Assembly: GCF_000173355.1 (NCBI RefSeq)
Contig: NZ_ABXA01000012.1
Span: forward strand, 26,510-90,509
Reading direction: 5' to 3'
DNA length: 64,000 nt
Origin: Anaerococcus hydrogenalis DSM 7454
Lineage (GTDB): Bacteria > Bacillota > Clostridia > Tissierellales > Peptoniphilaceae
The notes below the pieces were generated by a model. That model was not told the origin of the DNA, did not search any database, and saw only the letters and a list, made by a program, of their open reading frames with translations. Below, piece by piece: positions 45,626 to 55,778 of this stretch. The first letter of the stretch is position 1. Every line of letters starts with the position of its first letter. The position numbers and the translations under genes were made by a program.

Positions 45626-47061
45626 ATGACAAAAAATCTAATATCTAAAATTTCAATATTTTTATCTTCTATAATATACATCCTTTTCTTTTATTTTTTA
45701 AATAAATATAATATTTTGCCAAAAAAAAATGAGATTTATCATTTTGGGACTAATCCTTTTAGCGATAATAGGATTTACCTTCTTAATATTTAAGAAAAAG
45801 AATGCAAACAAGGCTGTAAAGGCAATATTTATAGTAGGATTGGTATTAATAAGCATATGTGAAGGATTGTTTATGTCCTACGCAAACAAATCCATAACAA
45901 CTGTAGAAAAAATCAACCAAAAAAAATGATTTAAACAAAACACAAATGTCCTTTGTAGCATTGAAAGATTCAAATATCAATTCAATAAATGACATAAAAG
46001 AAACCCAAGTTGCCATTGCAAGAAAAATGGATGAAAAAAACATTGACCAAACTTTAGAAAAATATAAAAAAGAAAATGAAGAAATAAACGCTAAAGATTT
46101 TGGAGATTATTTAAAAGCAGGAGAGGCCCTAATAAACCAAAACGCCCAAGTTATGCTCTTAAATGAAAGTTTCAGACAAATGCTTGACGAATCTATCGAA
46201 GGATTTTCTGATAAAACAAAGGTATTAAAATCATATTCTGTAAAAGGAAATGAAAAACTAAAAGAAAACAACAAGGTAGAAAAAGACCAAAGCTTTAACG
46301 TATATATTTCAGGAATAGATACCTACGGGGCACTTTCAAACGTATCAAGATCAGATGTAAACTTGATAGTAAGTGTAAATCCCAAAAAAGGAAAAATATT
46401 AATAACAACAATTCCAAGAGATACCTACGTAAACCTAGCAGGCCTTGGCAAAAACGCCAACGATAAGCTAACCCACGCAGGACTTTTTGGAGTAGACACA
46501 TCAATAAAAACCTTAGAAAATTTCTTGGATGTGGATATTGATTATTACGCTAAGGTTAATTTTACAACTCTCACAAAATTAATAGACTTGTTAGGTGGAG
46601 TAGAAGTAGAAAATCCAGTTGCATTTAATTCTGTTGGTGGATATTATTTCCCTCAAGGAAATGTACAAATGAACGGAGAAATGGCACTAGCATATTCAAG
46701 AGAAAGATATAACCTAGCAGAAGGCGATTTTGATAGGGGAAAAAATCAAGTTAGGGTAATGACCGGAATAATTAAAAAATTATTATCAACAGAAACTTTG
46801 ATGAATTTTAACTCAATAGCAGATGTAGCCTTAGAATCTGTAAATACAAACTTGCCATATGACAAGATGATAGAAATGGTAAACGGCCAATTAGAAGAAA
46901 ATAAAAAATGGCATATAAAAAGTCAAGCCCTAAAGGGATATGGAGCACCAGGACTACCATCCTACCTAATGCCATCAAGCCAATTATATATGATGCAAGC
47001 AGATGATGAATCTATTGAAGATGTATACAAGAATATACTAAATAATAATAGAAATAAATAA
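45626..47061 (+). CDS. LytR-CpsA-Psr family glycopolymer ligase, doubly frameshifted
   Basis: An LCP protein that attaches polysaccharide from its undecaprenyl carrier to the cell wall. The corrected 477 residues begin with three membrane helices, as in CpsA, then a linker domain (YANKSITTVEKIN .. DKTKVLKSYSV), and the LCP core: FNVYISGIDTYGALSNVSRSDVN, TTIPRDTYV with the key Arg, and YSRERYNLAEGDFDRGKNQ. Two breaks lie in nine A (45721-45729) and eight A (45919-45926); removing one A from each restores a single frame. It is the first gene of the cps locus. Confidence 0.85.
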
Positions 47062-47063
47062 TT

Positions 47064-47090
47064 TAAGGGAAAGAAATTTCCCTTTTATTT
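47064..47090 (+). terminator. terminator or attenuator after the LCP gene
   Basis: AAGGGAAA GAAA TTTCCCTTTT lies just past the LCP stop and may reduce, rather than end, transcription into the capsule genes. Confidence 0.65.
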
Positions 47091-47152
47091 AGTGTTTATT
47101 TTTAAAAATTAGATTTTACTAGATTAAATAAATAAAAAATAAAGAAGGGAAT

Positions 47153-49114
47153 ATGAATTTAAAGAAAATATTTAACAAAAAAACTTTAATACTTTTAGTT
47201 TTTGATATAATTATAATTAATTTGGCATACTTTTTCGCCTTATTTTTAAGGTTTGATATGCAATTTAATCAAATTCCATTAGAATTTCTAAATGGATTTA
47301 GGAATTATGCGATTTTTAACACAATAATCACAATTGCAATTTATATATTTTTTAAGCTATACAGGATGATTTTAGAATATGCATCTTATAATGAGCTAAT
47401 AAAAATCACTCAAGCTATTATCCTATCAGTATTTATTCATATTATAGGAATTTCTTTATTTTTTATAAGGATGCCTATATCATATTTTATAATTGGATTT
47501 TTAATCCAATATATGCTTACGGTCGCTTTAAGATTTGCAAAAAAAATGTTAATTCAAAACAAATATAATGCAATAGAAAAAAATCCAGAATTTAAAAGAG
47601 CAATAATAGTTGGGGCAGGTTCTGCTGGTCAAACTATAAAAGAAGATATAAACAAATCAAATAGGCAAGAAAATATAGGAATAAAAGTTGTTGCCTTTAT
47701 AGATGATAATCCTGGTAAAAAAGGTCAATATATAGACGATACAATTATCTATGGAGACCGTAATTCTATAAAAGAGTTAGTAGACAAAGAAAATATAGAC
47801 TTAATATTGGTTGCCCTTCCATCAGCACAAGAAGATCAAAAAAGAGAGATTTTACAAATTTGTAATGAAACAAATTGTGAAGTTAAAGTTCTTCCTGGAA
47901 TTTATCAATTAGTTTCAGGCAGTGTTTCTATGTCTGGAATGAAAGATGTACAAATAGAAGACTTGTTGGGACGAGATCCTGTAAAAATTTTCTCCAATGA
48001 AACCTTTGAATATTTAAATGATAAGGTAGTCCTTGTAACAGGTGGTGGTGGTTCTATAGGTTCAGAGCTTTGTAGGCAGATAGCCCAATATGGCCCAAAA
48101 CTTTTAATAATTTTTGATATTTATGAAAATAATGCTTATGAAATAGAACAAGAACTAAAAAGAAACAATAAAGATTTAAAATTTATTACATTGATTGGAT
48201 CTGTAAGAGATTATGCTAGGGTTAAAAAAGTATTTGAAACCTACAAACCAGATATAATATTTCATGCAGCAGCTCACAAACACGTTCCATTGATGGAAGT
48301 AAGTCCAGTTGAGGCTATAAAAAATAATGTAAGAGGAACATATATAGTTGCCCTTTTATCTTTGATATATAATGCAAAAAGATTTGTATTAATATCAACA
48401 GATAAGGCAGTGAACCCTACTTCGATAATGGGAGCTACAAAAAGAGTTTGCGAGAAAATAATTCAAGGAATAAATGATATTAAGGATAAAAAAGAATTTG
48501 AAAAACTTGCAAAAATTGATATACAAGATGGAGATAGAAATATAGAAATAGATCCACAAGAATTATTACAAGGAAAAGATCCACAAACAGAATTTGTTGC
48601 AGTAAGATTTGGTAATGTATTAGGATCAAACGGTTCTGTAATTCCACTATTTAAAGAACAAATTGCATCAGGTGGACCTGTAACAGTAACCCACCCAGAA
48701 ATAATTCGTTACTTCATGACTATAAAAGAAGCTGTAAAATTAGTTTTGCAAGCAGGATCCATGGCAAGTGGGGGAGAAATATTTGTTCTTGATATGGGAG
48801 AACCAGTAAAAATTGATTATTTGGCAAGGCAATTAATAAAATTATCAGGATATAAACCAGACATAGATATGCCAATAATATACACAGGACTAAGACCTGG
48901 AGAAAAATTATATGAAGAAAGACTAATGGATGAAGAACTTCTATCAGATACACAAATAAAAGGAATATCTGTAGGAAGGCCATTAGAATTTTCAAGAAAA
49001 GAATTTTTCCAAAAACTTGATAAGGTAATAAACCAAGAAAATATAGACGAATTAGACATAATAGAAACTATCAATACTTTGATAAGTACATTTATAGGAA
49101 AGGGGAATAAATAA
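47153..49114 (+). CDS. CapD/PglF-type UDP-N-acetylhexosamine 4,6-dehydratase
   Basis: A 653-residue membrane-anchored enzyme. Four N-terminal helices are followed by a first nucleotide-binding domain (AIIVGAGSAGQTIKED) and the SDR catalytic domain (VVLVTGGGGSIGSELCRQI, then FHAAAHKHVPLMEVSPVEA and the active-site region STDKAVNPTSIMGATKR). It converts UDP-GlcNAc to the 4-keto-6-deoxy sugar, the first step towards bacillosamine or FucNAc-type sugars. The last base of its stop is the first of the aminotransferase start. Confidence 0.9.
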   Translation: MNLKKIFNKKTLILLVFDIIIINLAYFFALFLRFDMQFNQIPLEFLNGFRNYAIFNTIITIAIYIFFKLYRMILEYASYNELIKITQAIILSVFIHIIGISLFFIRMPISYFIIGFLIQYMLTVALRFAKKMLIQNKYNAIEKNPEFKRAIIVGAGSAGQTIKEDINKSNRQENIGIKVVAFIDDNPGKKGQYIDDTIIYGDRNSIKELVDKENIDLILVALPSAQEDQKREILQICNETNCEVKVLPGIYQLVSGSVSMSGMKDVQIEDLLGRDPVKIFSNETFEYLNDKVVLVTGGGGSIGSELCRQIAQYGPKLLIIFDIYENNAYEIEQELKRNNKDLKFITLIGSVRDYARVKKVFETYKPDIIFHAAAHKHVPLMEVSPVEAIKNNVRGTYIVALLSLIYNAKRFVLISTDKAVNPTSIMGATKRVCEKIIQGINDIKDKKEFEKLAKIDIQDGDRNIEIDPQELLQGKDPQTEFVAVRFGNVLGSNGSVIPLFKEQIASGGPVTVTHPEIIRYFMTIKEAVKLVLQAGSMASGGEIFVLDMGEPVKIDYLARQLIKLSGYKPDIDMPIIYTGLRPGEKLYEERLMDEELLSDTQIKGISVGRPLEFSRKEFFQKLDKVINQENIDELDIIETINTLISTFIGKGNK

Positions 49115-50328
49115 TGACAAAAAAAATGAACATACCATTTTCTCCACCAGATATCAGCGATGAAGAAATAAATGAAGTAATAGACGCCTTAAAATCAGGT
49201 TGGATAACAACAGGACCAAAAACAAAAAAATTAGAGGAAGAATTATTACAATTTACTGGAACAAACAAGGGAGTTTGCCTAAATTCCCAAACAGCAGCGG
49301 CAGAAATGACCCTTAGGGTTTTGGGAATTGGAAAGGGCGATGAAGTAATAACAAGTGCCTATACTTATACAGCAACAGCCTCAGTAGTAGACCATGTTGG
49401 TGCAAAATTAGTTTTAGTAGATACCCAAAAAGAAAATTTGGAAATGGACTACGAAAAATTAAAAGAAGCAATTAACGAAAATACAAAAGTAATCATCCCA
49501 ATAGACTTGGGAGGAGTACCTTGCGATTATGACAAAATATTTGAAATTGTAGAAGAAAAGAAAAATCTATTTAAAGCAAACAACGAGATACAAAAAGCTT
49601 TCGATAGAATTATAGTAATGGCAGATGCTGCTCACGCTTTGGGAGCAGAGTACAAAGGTAAAAAAGTAGGATCAGTTGCAGACTTTTCAAATTTTTCCTT
49701 CCATGCAGTAAAAAATTTCACCACAGCAGAAGGTGGATATGCAACTTGGAAAGATATAGAAGGAATTGATAACGAAAAACTTTACAAAAAATACCAACTC
49801 TTATCCCTTCATGGCCAATCAAAAGATGCTTTGAGCAAAACAAAATTAGGCTCATGGGAATATGATGTAATAGGACCTTGGTTTAAATGTAATATGACAG
49901 ATGTTCTAGCAGGAATCGGACTTGCCCAAGTAAAAAGATATCCGTCACTATTAAAAAGAAGAAAAGAAATAATAGAAAAATACGATAAAGCATTTATACC
50001 ACTAGGAATAAAATCACTAAACCACTTCGACCAAAATCATAAATCATCAGGCCATTTGTATATAACACAAGTTCCAGAAATAGACACAGAACAAAGAAAT
50101 AAAATAATAGAAGAAATGGCTAGAGAGGGAGTTGCATGCAATGTACATTATAAACCACTTCCTTTATTAACAGCCTATAAAAATCTTGGATTTGATATAA
50201 AAGATTATCCAAACGCATATAATCACTACAAAAATGAAATAACTTTACCACTTCATACAAAACTTTCAGATGAGGAAATTGATTATATTATTGAAAAATA
50301 TTGCGAAATAGTGAAAAAAATTAAATAG
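49114..50328 (+). CDS. DegT/DnrJ/EryC1 sugar aminotransferase
   Basis: A PLP enzyme of 404 residues that aminates a 4-keto sugar, PglE/ArnB-like. Motifs are MNIPFSPPDISDEEINEV, LNSQTAAAEMTLRVLGIG, VMADAAHALGAEYKGKKVG with the PLP Asp, and the lysine in FSFHAVKNFTTAEGGYAT. It directly follows the dehydratase, so the pair should make a UDP-4-amino-4,6-dideoxy sugar. No acetyltransferase gene follows; an ATP-grasp gene does. Confidence 0.9.
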   Translation: MTKKMNIPFSPPDISDEEINEVIDALKSGWITTGPKTKKLEEELLQFTGTNKGVCLNSQTAAAEMTLRVLGIGKGDEVITSAYTYTATASVVDHVGAKLVLVDTQKENLEMDYEKLKEAINENTKVIIPIDLGGVPCDYDKIFEIVEEKKNLFKANNEIQKAFDRIIVMADAAHALGAEYKGKKVGSVADFSNFSFHAVKNFTTAEGGYATWKDIEGIDNEKLYKKYQLLSLHGQSKDALSKTKLGSWEYDVIGPWFKCNMTDVLAGIGLAQVKRYPSLLKRRKEIIEKYDKAFIPLGIKSLNHFDQNHKSSGHLYITQVPEIDTEQRNKIIEEMAREGVACNVHYKPLPLLTAYKNLGFDIKDYPNAYNHYKNEITLPLHTKLSDEEIDYIIEKYCEIVKKIK

Positions 50329-50344
50329 ATTTTAAGAAGGTTTT

Positions 50345-51544
50345 ATGAAAAAATTAATGATTTTAGGAGCGAGTGTGCTACAAATACCTGCTATTGTAGA
50401 AGCAAAAAAATTGGGACTATATGTTATAGCAGTTGACATGAATCCTAATGCAGAAGGTTTTTCATATGCAGATAAAAAAATTGTAGTGAGCACTACAGAT
50501 ACAGAAAAAGTATTAGAAGAAGCAAAAAAAAATAAAATAGATGGGATAATCACAATAGCAAGTGATAGGCCAATGACAACTGTTGCGAAAGTAGCAAAGG
50601 AATTAGATTTAATAGGGATAGACGAAAAAACTGCAATCAATGCTACAAATAAATCAAAGATGAGGGATGCTTTAAAAGCTTATGGCGTGCCAATTCCCAT
50701 GTATTTTTCAGTAGAAGACTATGATCAATATATAAAAGCTATAGACAATTTAAGAAATAAAAAATATAAATGTATAGTAAAACCTGCTGATAACTCAGGA
50801 AGTAGAGGAATAAGATTAGTAGAAAATTATGATATTGATCAGTTGAAAAAAATATATGATTATTGCAAAAAAAATTCAAGTTCAGGGAAATTAGTAGTTG
50901 AGGAATATATGCAAGGACCAGAGGTAAGTGTAGAAACAATCTCTAGAAATGGCACTTGTAATGTTATACAAATTACAGATAAATTAACAACAGGAGCGCC
51001 ATATTTTGTAGAAATGGGTCATAATCAACCCTCACAACTTCCTATAGACATAATAGAGAAAATAAAAAAAGTAGCTATAGATGCTAATAAGGCAGTTGGA
51101 ATTGAAAATGGACCATCACATACAGAAATAAAAGTAACAAAAGATGGTCCTAAAATTGTAGAATTGGGAGCAAGGCTAGGTGGAGATAATATAACAACAC
51201 ACTTAGTGCCATATTCTACAGGGATTAACATGGTTGAAGCCTCAATAAAAATAGCCTTAGGAGAAGAAATAGATATTACAAAAAAAATAAATATGGCGTC
51301 AGCAGCTAGGTATAAAAAATGTGATATTGGAAAAATTATAGAAATTTCAGGAATAGATGAAGCAAGAGAAGTTTCTGGAATAAAAGATATTAAAATTGTT
51401 CATAAAGCTGGAGATTACTCTAATGTAATCAAAAGTTCAAACGATAGGGTTTGTTATGTAATATCACAAGAAAATTCAGTAAAAGAAGCAATAGAGTCAT
51501 GTGAAAAAGCTTTGGAAAAAATAAAGGTAAGAGTACAAAAGTAA
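50345..51544 (+). CDS. ATP-grasp carboxylate-amine ligase-like protein 1
   Basis: A 399-residue ATP-grasp enzyme. The N-terminal pre-ATP domain opens KKLMILGASVLQIPAIVEAK, the ATP-binding part has CIVKPADNSGSRGIRLVE and LVVEEYMQGPEVSVE, and the metal-binding residues are in GPSHTEIKVTKDGPKIVELGARLGGD. It should join a carboxylate to an amine or thiol with ATP. Between an aminotransferase and a phosphoglycosyl transferase, acylating the new sugar amine with an amino acid or small acid is a reasonable guess. AAGAAGG precedes the ATG. Confidence 0.8.
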   Translation: MKKLMILGASVLQIPAIVEAKKLGLYVIAVDMNPNAEGFSYADKKIVVSTTDTEKVLEEAKKNKIDGIITIASDRPMTTVAKVAKELDLIGIDEKTAINATNKSKMRDALKAYGVPIPMYFSVEDYDQYIKAIDNLRNKKYKCIVKPADNSGSRGIRLVENYDIDQLKKIYDYCKKNSSSGKLVVEEYMQGPEVSVETISRNGTCNVIQITDKLTTGAPYFVEMGHNQPSQLPIDIIEKIKKVAIDANKAVGIENGPSHTEIKVTKDGPKIVELGARLGGDNITTHLVPYSTGINMVEASIKIALGEEIDITKKINMASAARYKKCDIGKIIEISGIDEAREVSGIKDIKIVHKAGDYSNVIKSSNDRVCYVISQENSVKEAIESCEKALEKIKVRVQK

Positions 51545-51552
51545 GGAGAATT

Positions 51553-52147
51553 ATGATATATAAAAAATATATAAAAAGACTTATAGATTTAATATTAGCA
51601 ATAATTGCCTTGCCTTTTGTTTTAATAATTTGCCTCATATTTGGAATTTTAATTTATCTAGAAGACAGGGGAGATGTTTTTTATATAGCAAAAAGAAGAG
51701 GAATAAACGGCTCTATTTTTGGAATGTATAAACTTCGTTCAATGAAGATGAATGCACCTGATATAAGAAATAAAGATAACTCAACATTCAATAGCTCAAA
51801 CGATCCAAGAGTTACAAAGATTGGAAAAATTTTAAGAAAAACTTCAATAGATGAATTGCCACAAATTTTTAATATTTTAAAAGGCGATATGAGCTGGATT
51901 GGTCCTAGACCAATTACTATAAATAGACCTTTAAGTGAATATGATCAAAAAAGAATAGATAGACTTAAGGTGAGGCCAGGATTAACAGGTTACTCTCAAG
52001 CTTATTTTAGAAATAACATTTCACAAGAAGAGAAATTACAATTAGACGCAGATTATGCACAAAAAATTTCATTTTTGTTAGATTTAAAAATAGTTTTTAA
52101 AACTATACAAATAGTATTGTTGCAAAAAAAATGTGTACACAAATTAA
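51553..52147 (+). CDS. monotopic phosphoglycosyl transferase (PglC type), frameshifted near the end
   Basis: A small bacterial sugar transferase that loads a sugar-1-phosphate onto undecaprenyl phosphate and so starts the repeat unit. The re-entrant helix is KKYIKRLIDLILAIIALPF, then DRGDVFYIAKRRG, MYKLRSMKMNAPD, the catalytic Asp-Glu pair in TSIDELPQI, and GDMSWIGPRP. One A too many in eight A (52124-52131) runs the frame on to 52182; seven give LLQKNVYTN and a stop that overlaps the next gene's ribosome-binding site. The corrected length is 197. PglC-type enzymes often prefer diaminosugars. Confidence 0.88.
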
Positions 52148-52157
52148 GGAGATTTCC

Positions 52158-53360
52158 ATGTACGATAATAAGAGATTATTAATATTAGGGGCCGGTAGAG
52201 GCCAATTAGGTTTATATAAAGCTGCAAAAGAATTAGGTATTCATACCATAGCAGGAACAATGCCAAATGCTCATAAACCTTGTTTAGATTTAGCAGATGA
52301 AATTTGTTATATGGATATATCAAATCCTGATGAAGTTGAACAAAAGTCTAAAGATTTAGGCTTAGATGGAGCCGCTACTTGTTGTCTTGATACAGGAATT
52401 GTCTCACTTGCAAGATTGTGTGATAAACAAGATTTAGTTGGTTTAAATGAAGAAGCTGCTATAATGTGTGGCGATAAATATAAAATGAAAGAAGCTTTCA
52501 AAAAACATAATGTTAATACTGCTAGTCATTTTGTTGTAAAAAATGAAAAAGAATTAAAAAATGCACTAGATGATCTTCAATTGCCAGTTATAGTGAAAGC
52601 TACAGATTTACAAGGTAGTAAAGGAATATATATAGCAAAAAACGGAGAAGAAGCTATAAATGGTTTCAAACAAACAATGAATCTTACAAAAAGAGATTAC
52701 TGTATAGTTGAAGAATTTATAGAAGGGTATGAATTTGGAGCTCAAGCATTTGTTTATGAGAATGAAGTTTTATTTGTAATGCCACATGGTGATGAAACCT
52801 ACATGAGCCATACAGCCGTTCCAATAGGTCATTATGTTCCACTAGATGTAAAAGATGATGTAATTAAAAAGACGAAAATTGAAGTAAAAAAAGCAATCAA
52901 GGCACTTGGACTAAATAATTGTGCTGTGAATGTGGATATGATTTTAAAAAATGATGAAGTATATATCATAGAATTAACAGGAAGAGTAGGGGCAAACTGT
53001 CTTCCGGAATTAGTTGAAATTAATTATGGTATAGAATATTATAAAATGATAGCCTCAATGGCAATTTCAGAAAATCCATTAGAGTTTTGTTCACAAAGAT
53101 CAAGAGAAAATAAAGCAGGTCTTGCAAGAATGATAATTGAAACTAAAAACAGTGGAATTCTAAAAGAAATTGTAAATTCTAATAAAAAAGATGATGATAT
53201 TATAGAAATTACATTCTTTAAAGAAGAAAATGATGAAATAAGAAAATTTGAAAATTCAAATGACTGTATAGGTCAAGTTATAGTAAAAGCTGATAATATC
53301 AAAAAATGTGAAGAAAAACTTGATTTAATCGAAAGTAATATAAAGCTAATTTTAAAATAG
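52158..53360 (+). CDS. ATP-grasp carboxylate-amine ligase-like protein 2
   Basis: A 400-residue ATP-grasp protein, about as long as the first but clearly divergent in sequence. It begins RLLILGAGRGQLGLYKAAKE, has PVIVKATDLQGSKGIYIAKN and IVEEFIEGYEFGAQAFVY for ATP, and VNVDMILKNDEVYIIELTGRVGANC for metal. The last 90 residues form an extra domain. The ATG at 52158 follows AAGGAG by six bases. Having two such enzymes around the initiating transferase suggests two ligation steps, or amidation of a uronic acid; the substrate is not determinable. Confidence 0.78.
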   Translation: MYDNKRLLILGAGRGQLGLYKAAKELGIHTIAGTMPNAHKPCLDLADEICYMDISNPDEVEQKSKDLGLDGAATCCLDTGIVSLARLCDKQDLVGLNEEAAIMCGDKYKMKEAFKKHNVNTASHFVVKNEKELKNALDDLQLPVIVKATDLQGSKGIYIAKNGEEAINGFKQTMNLTKRDYCIVEEFIEGYEFGAQAFVYENEVLFVMPHGDETYMSHTAVPIGHYVPLDVKDDVIKKTKIEVKKAIKALGLNNCAVNVDMILKNDEVYIIELTGRVGANCLPELVEINYGIEYYKMIASMAISENPLEFCSQRSRENKAGLARMIIETKNSGILKEIVNSNKKDDDIIEITFFKEENDEIRKFENSNDCIGQVIVKADNIKKCEEKLDLIESNIKLILK

Positions 53361-53408
53361 TTTTTGTTATTAAGAATATTCTATTAGATATTATTAGGAG
53401 GAAATTTG

Positions 53409-54575
53409 ATGTCGGGATATGTATTCATATCAAATGGTAATAAACCATCAGAAGAACAAAGACAAAGCAGGGATAATATTAAGCTTTCTAATGTTAATCG
53501 TCCGTGCTTGAAGACAGCTTTAGACATGGGTTATAAAGTATTTTTTGGAGTTAATAGATCAAATCCAGAGCAGCTAAAATGTGAATTACCAGTTACAATG
53601 TATGATTCACACACATATAGAAGTATTACAAATTTTAAAGATAATTTAATTGCTTATAATAATCTTAAACAAGTAGTAAAAAATAATAATATAGAAGTAA
53701 TACACTGTAATACTCCTATTGGAGGAATGATTGGCAGGCTCATAGGCAAGAGATATAAAATTGATAAGGTAATATATACTGCTCATGGCTTTCATTTTTA
53801 CAAAGGGGCACCAATATTAAACAGAACAGTATTTAAATTAGCAGAAAAGATTATGGCTCATTGGACAGATGCAATAATAACAATGAATGAAGAAGATTAT
53901 CAAGCAGCAAAAAAGTTTAAACTAAAAAAGAATGGAAAAGTCTTTAAAGTTCATGGAGTAGGAATTAATTTAAATAATATTAATAGTATAGAAGTTTCTA
54001 AATTAGATAAAAGAAAAGAACTAGGTTTAAAAGATTCAGACTTAATTTTGATATCTGCTGGAAGACTTGATAAGGGTAAGAATTATATTTCAGCTATAAA
54101 AGCTATAGCTAATTTAAAAAGAACTGATTTACATTACTTAATATGTGGTGTTGGGCCTGATGAAAATATATTAAAGAAGTTGTGTGAAGAATATGGAGTC
54201 TTTAATAGAGTTCACTTTCTAGGATTTAGAAATGACATCATAGAATTAATGAAAATATCTGATATTTTTTTATTTACATCATTTAGAGAAGGATTACCTA
54301 GGGTAACAATGGAAGCTATGGCAACAGGATTGCCATGTATAGTATCTAATATAAGAGGAAATGTGGATTTAATTATGGATAGTAAGGGTGGATTTCTTTG
54401 TGATAGTTCTGATGTGAAAAAAATATCTGAGAAAATCAACTATCTTGCAGACGATAAAAATCTTAGAAAAAAGATGGGAAAGTATAATCTAAAAGAGATA
54501 AAAGATTACGATATTTCATTTGTAGAGAATGAAATAAGAGATATTTATAGTGAAGTTTTAGAAAAAAATAAATAA
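53409..54575 (+). CDS. glycosyltransferase family 4
   Basis: A 388-residue GT-B enzyme. The N-terminal domain has IEVIHCNTPIGGMIGRLIGK and YTAHGFHFYKGAP, and the donor domain has LISAGRLDKGKNYISAIKAI, VHFLGFRNDIIELM and the E-x7-E motif in REGLPRVTMEAMATGLP. It resembles second-sugar transferases that extend the lipid-linked primer. The ATG at 53409 follows TAGGAGGA by six bases. Codon use becomes more A/T-rich from here to 60.6 kb than in the preceding biosynthetic genes. Confidence 0.85.
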   Translation: MSGYVFISNGNKPSEEQRQSRDNIKLSNVNRPCLKTALDMGYKVFFGVNRSNPEQLKCELPVTMYDSHTYRSITNFKDNLIAYNNLKQVVKNNNIEVIHCNTPIGGMIGRLIGKRYKIDKVIYTAHGFHFYKGAPILNRTVFKLAEKIMAHWTDAIITMNEEDYQAAKKFKLKKNGKVFKVHGVGINLNNINSIEVSKLDKRKELGLKDSDLILISAGRLDKGKNYISAIKAIANLKRTDLHYLICGVGPDENILKKLCEEYGVFNRVHFLGFRNDIIELMKISDIFLFTSFREGLPRVTMEAMATGLPCIVSNIRGNVDLIMDSKGGFLCDSSDVKKISEKINYLADDKNLRKKMGKYNLKEIKDYDISFVENEIRDIYSEVLEKNK

Positions 54576-54634
54576 AATCATCTAATTTATTATAATTAAT
54601 TTTTCAATAAAACAATATTTTAAAAGGAGATATA

Positions 54635-55759
54635 ATGAAAATCTGGGTTATAGGTAGAAGTTATCCACAAGATTCTAACAATATGCAAGGTTCATTTGAA
54701 CTTGAACAAGCAAAAATGCTAGCTAAGCATGGTCACGATGTTACTTATATTTCTTGTATTTTTCATCCTTTTAAAAAAGTGAAAAACTGGAGATTTGCTA
54801 ATTTTACAGATGACAATGTTAATATTATTACATATTCTCAAATATATACAATAGAAAGAATGAAGTTTCATTTTGAACCTTTTAAAAGAATGATTTGGAA
54901 AAAATTATTAAAATACGTTGAAGAAAAAAATGGGATTCCAGATATTATACACGTACACTATCCATCTAATATAACTGTTGCTGATACTATACTTTCATAC
55001 AAAGAATATGGAGTAAAAATAATATGCACAGAGCATTGGAGCCAAGTTCTAACTAATAAAATAGACAAATATGAGTTGAATCAATTAAAAAAATATGTAA
55101 AATATTCTGATACTTTTTTATCGGTCAGTAAATCTTTAAAAGACTCAATAATAAAATTAACTAAGTCAGATAATATAGAAATTTTACCGAATATGGTAAA
55201 TAAAAACTTTCAAATTTCAAAAGAAGTATCTGATAAATTTATTTTTGTAGCTGTGGGTGCTTTAACTAAAAATAAACAATTTGATAAAATTATTGAAGCA
55301 TTTAATCAACAATTTTCAAATGAGAAAAACTGTAAATTAAGAATAATTGGTGACGGAAAAGAATTAAAAAATCTTAAAAATTTAGTTAAAAAAAATAAAA
55401 TTCAAGATAAAGTTATATTTGAAGGAAGATTAAGTAGGGAAGAAACATCGAAAAAAGTTTCCGAGAGTGATGTACTTGTTAGCTTTAGTAAATCAGAAAC
55501 ATTCTGTGTACCAATAATTGAAGCATGGGCATGTGGCATACCAGTGATTACTTCTGATTCGATATCAGTTAATGATATATGGGATAATAGATTAGGCTTT
55601 AAAATAATAGGCTCGACTGTTATGGAATTATCTAATTATATGAGTCATATATTTGAAAATTACGAAATATTTGATAAGAAATATATTAGAAATTATGCAA
55701 TATCCAATTATTCAGAAGATGCTATTTATAATAAATTGATATATTATTATTCAAGATAA
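54635..55759 (+). CDS. glycosyltransferase family 4
   Basis: A 374-residue GT-B protein. Landmarks are GSFELEQAKMLAKHGHDVTYIS, IIHVHYPSNITVADTI, CTEHWSQVL, FVAVGALTKNKQFDKIIEAF, VIFEGRLSREETSKKV and the donor site SKSETFCVPIIEAWACGIP. The linkage and the sugar cannot be predicted. AAAGGAG precedes the ATG. Confidence 0.85.
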   Translation: MKIWVIGRSYPQDSNNMQGSFELEQAKMLAKHGHDVTYISCIFHPFKKVKNWRFANFTDDNVNIITYSQIYTIERMKFHFEPFKRMIWKKLLKYVEEKNGIPDIIHVHYPSNITVADTILSYKEYGVKIICTEHWSQVLTNKIDKYELNQLKKYVKYSDTFLSVSKSLKDSIIKLTKSDNIEILPNMVNKNFQISKEVSDKFIFVAVGALTKNKQFDKIIEAFNQQFSNEKNCKLRIIGDGKELKNLKNLVKKNKIQDKVIFEGRLSREETSKKVSESDVLVSFSKSETFCVPIIEAWACGIPVITSDSISVNDIWDNRLGFKIIGSTVMELSNYMSHIFENYEIFDKKYIRNYAISNYSEDAIYNKLIYYYSR

Positions 55760-55778
55760 TATTAGAGGAGTAAAATTA

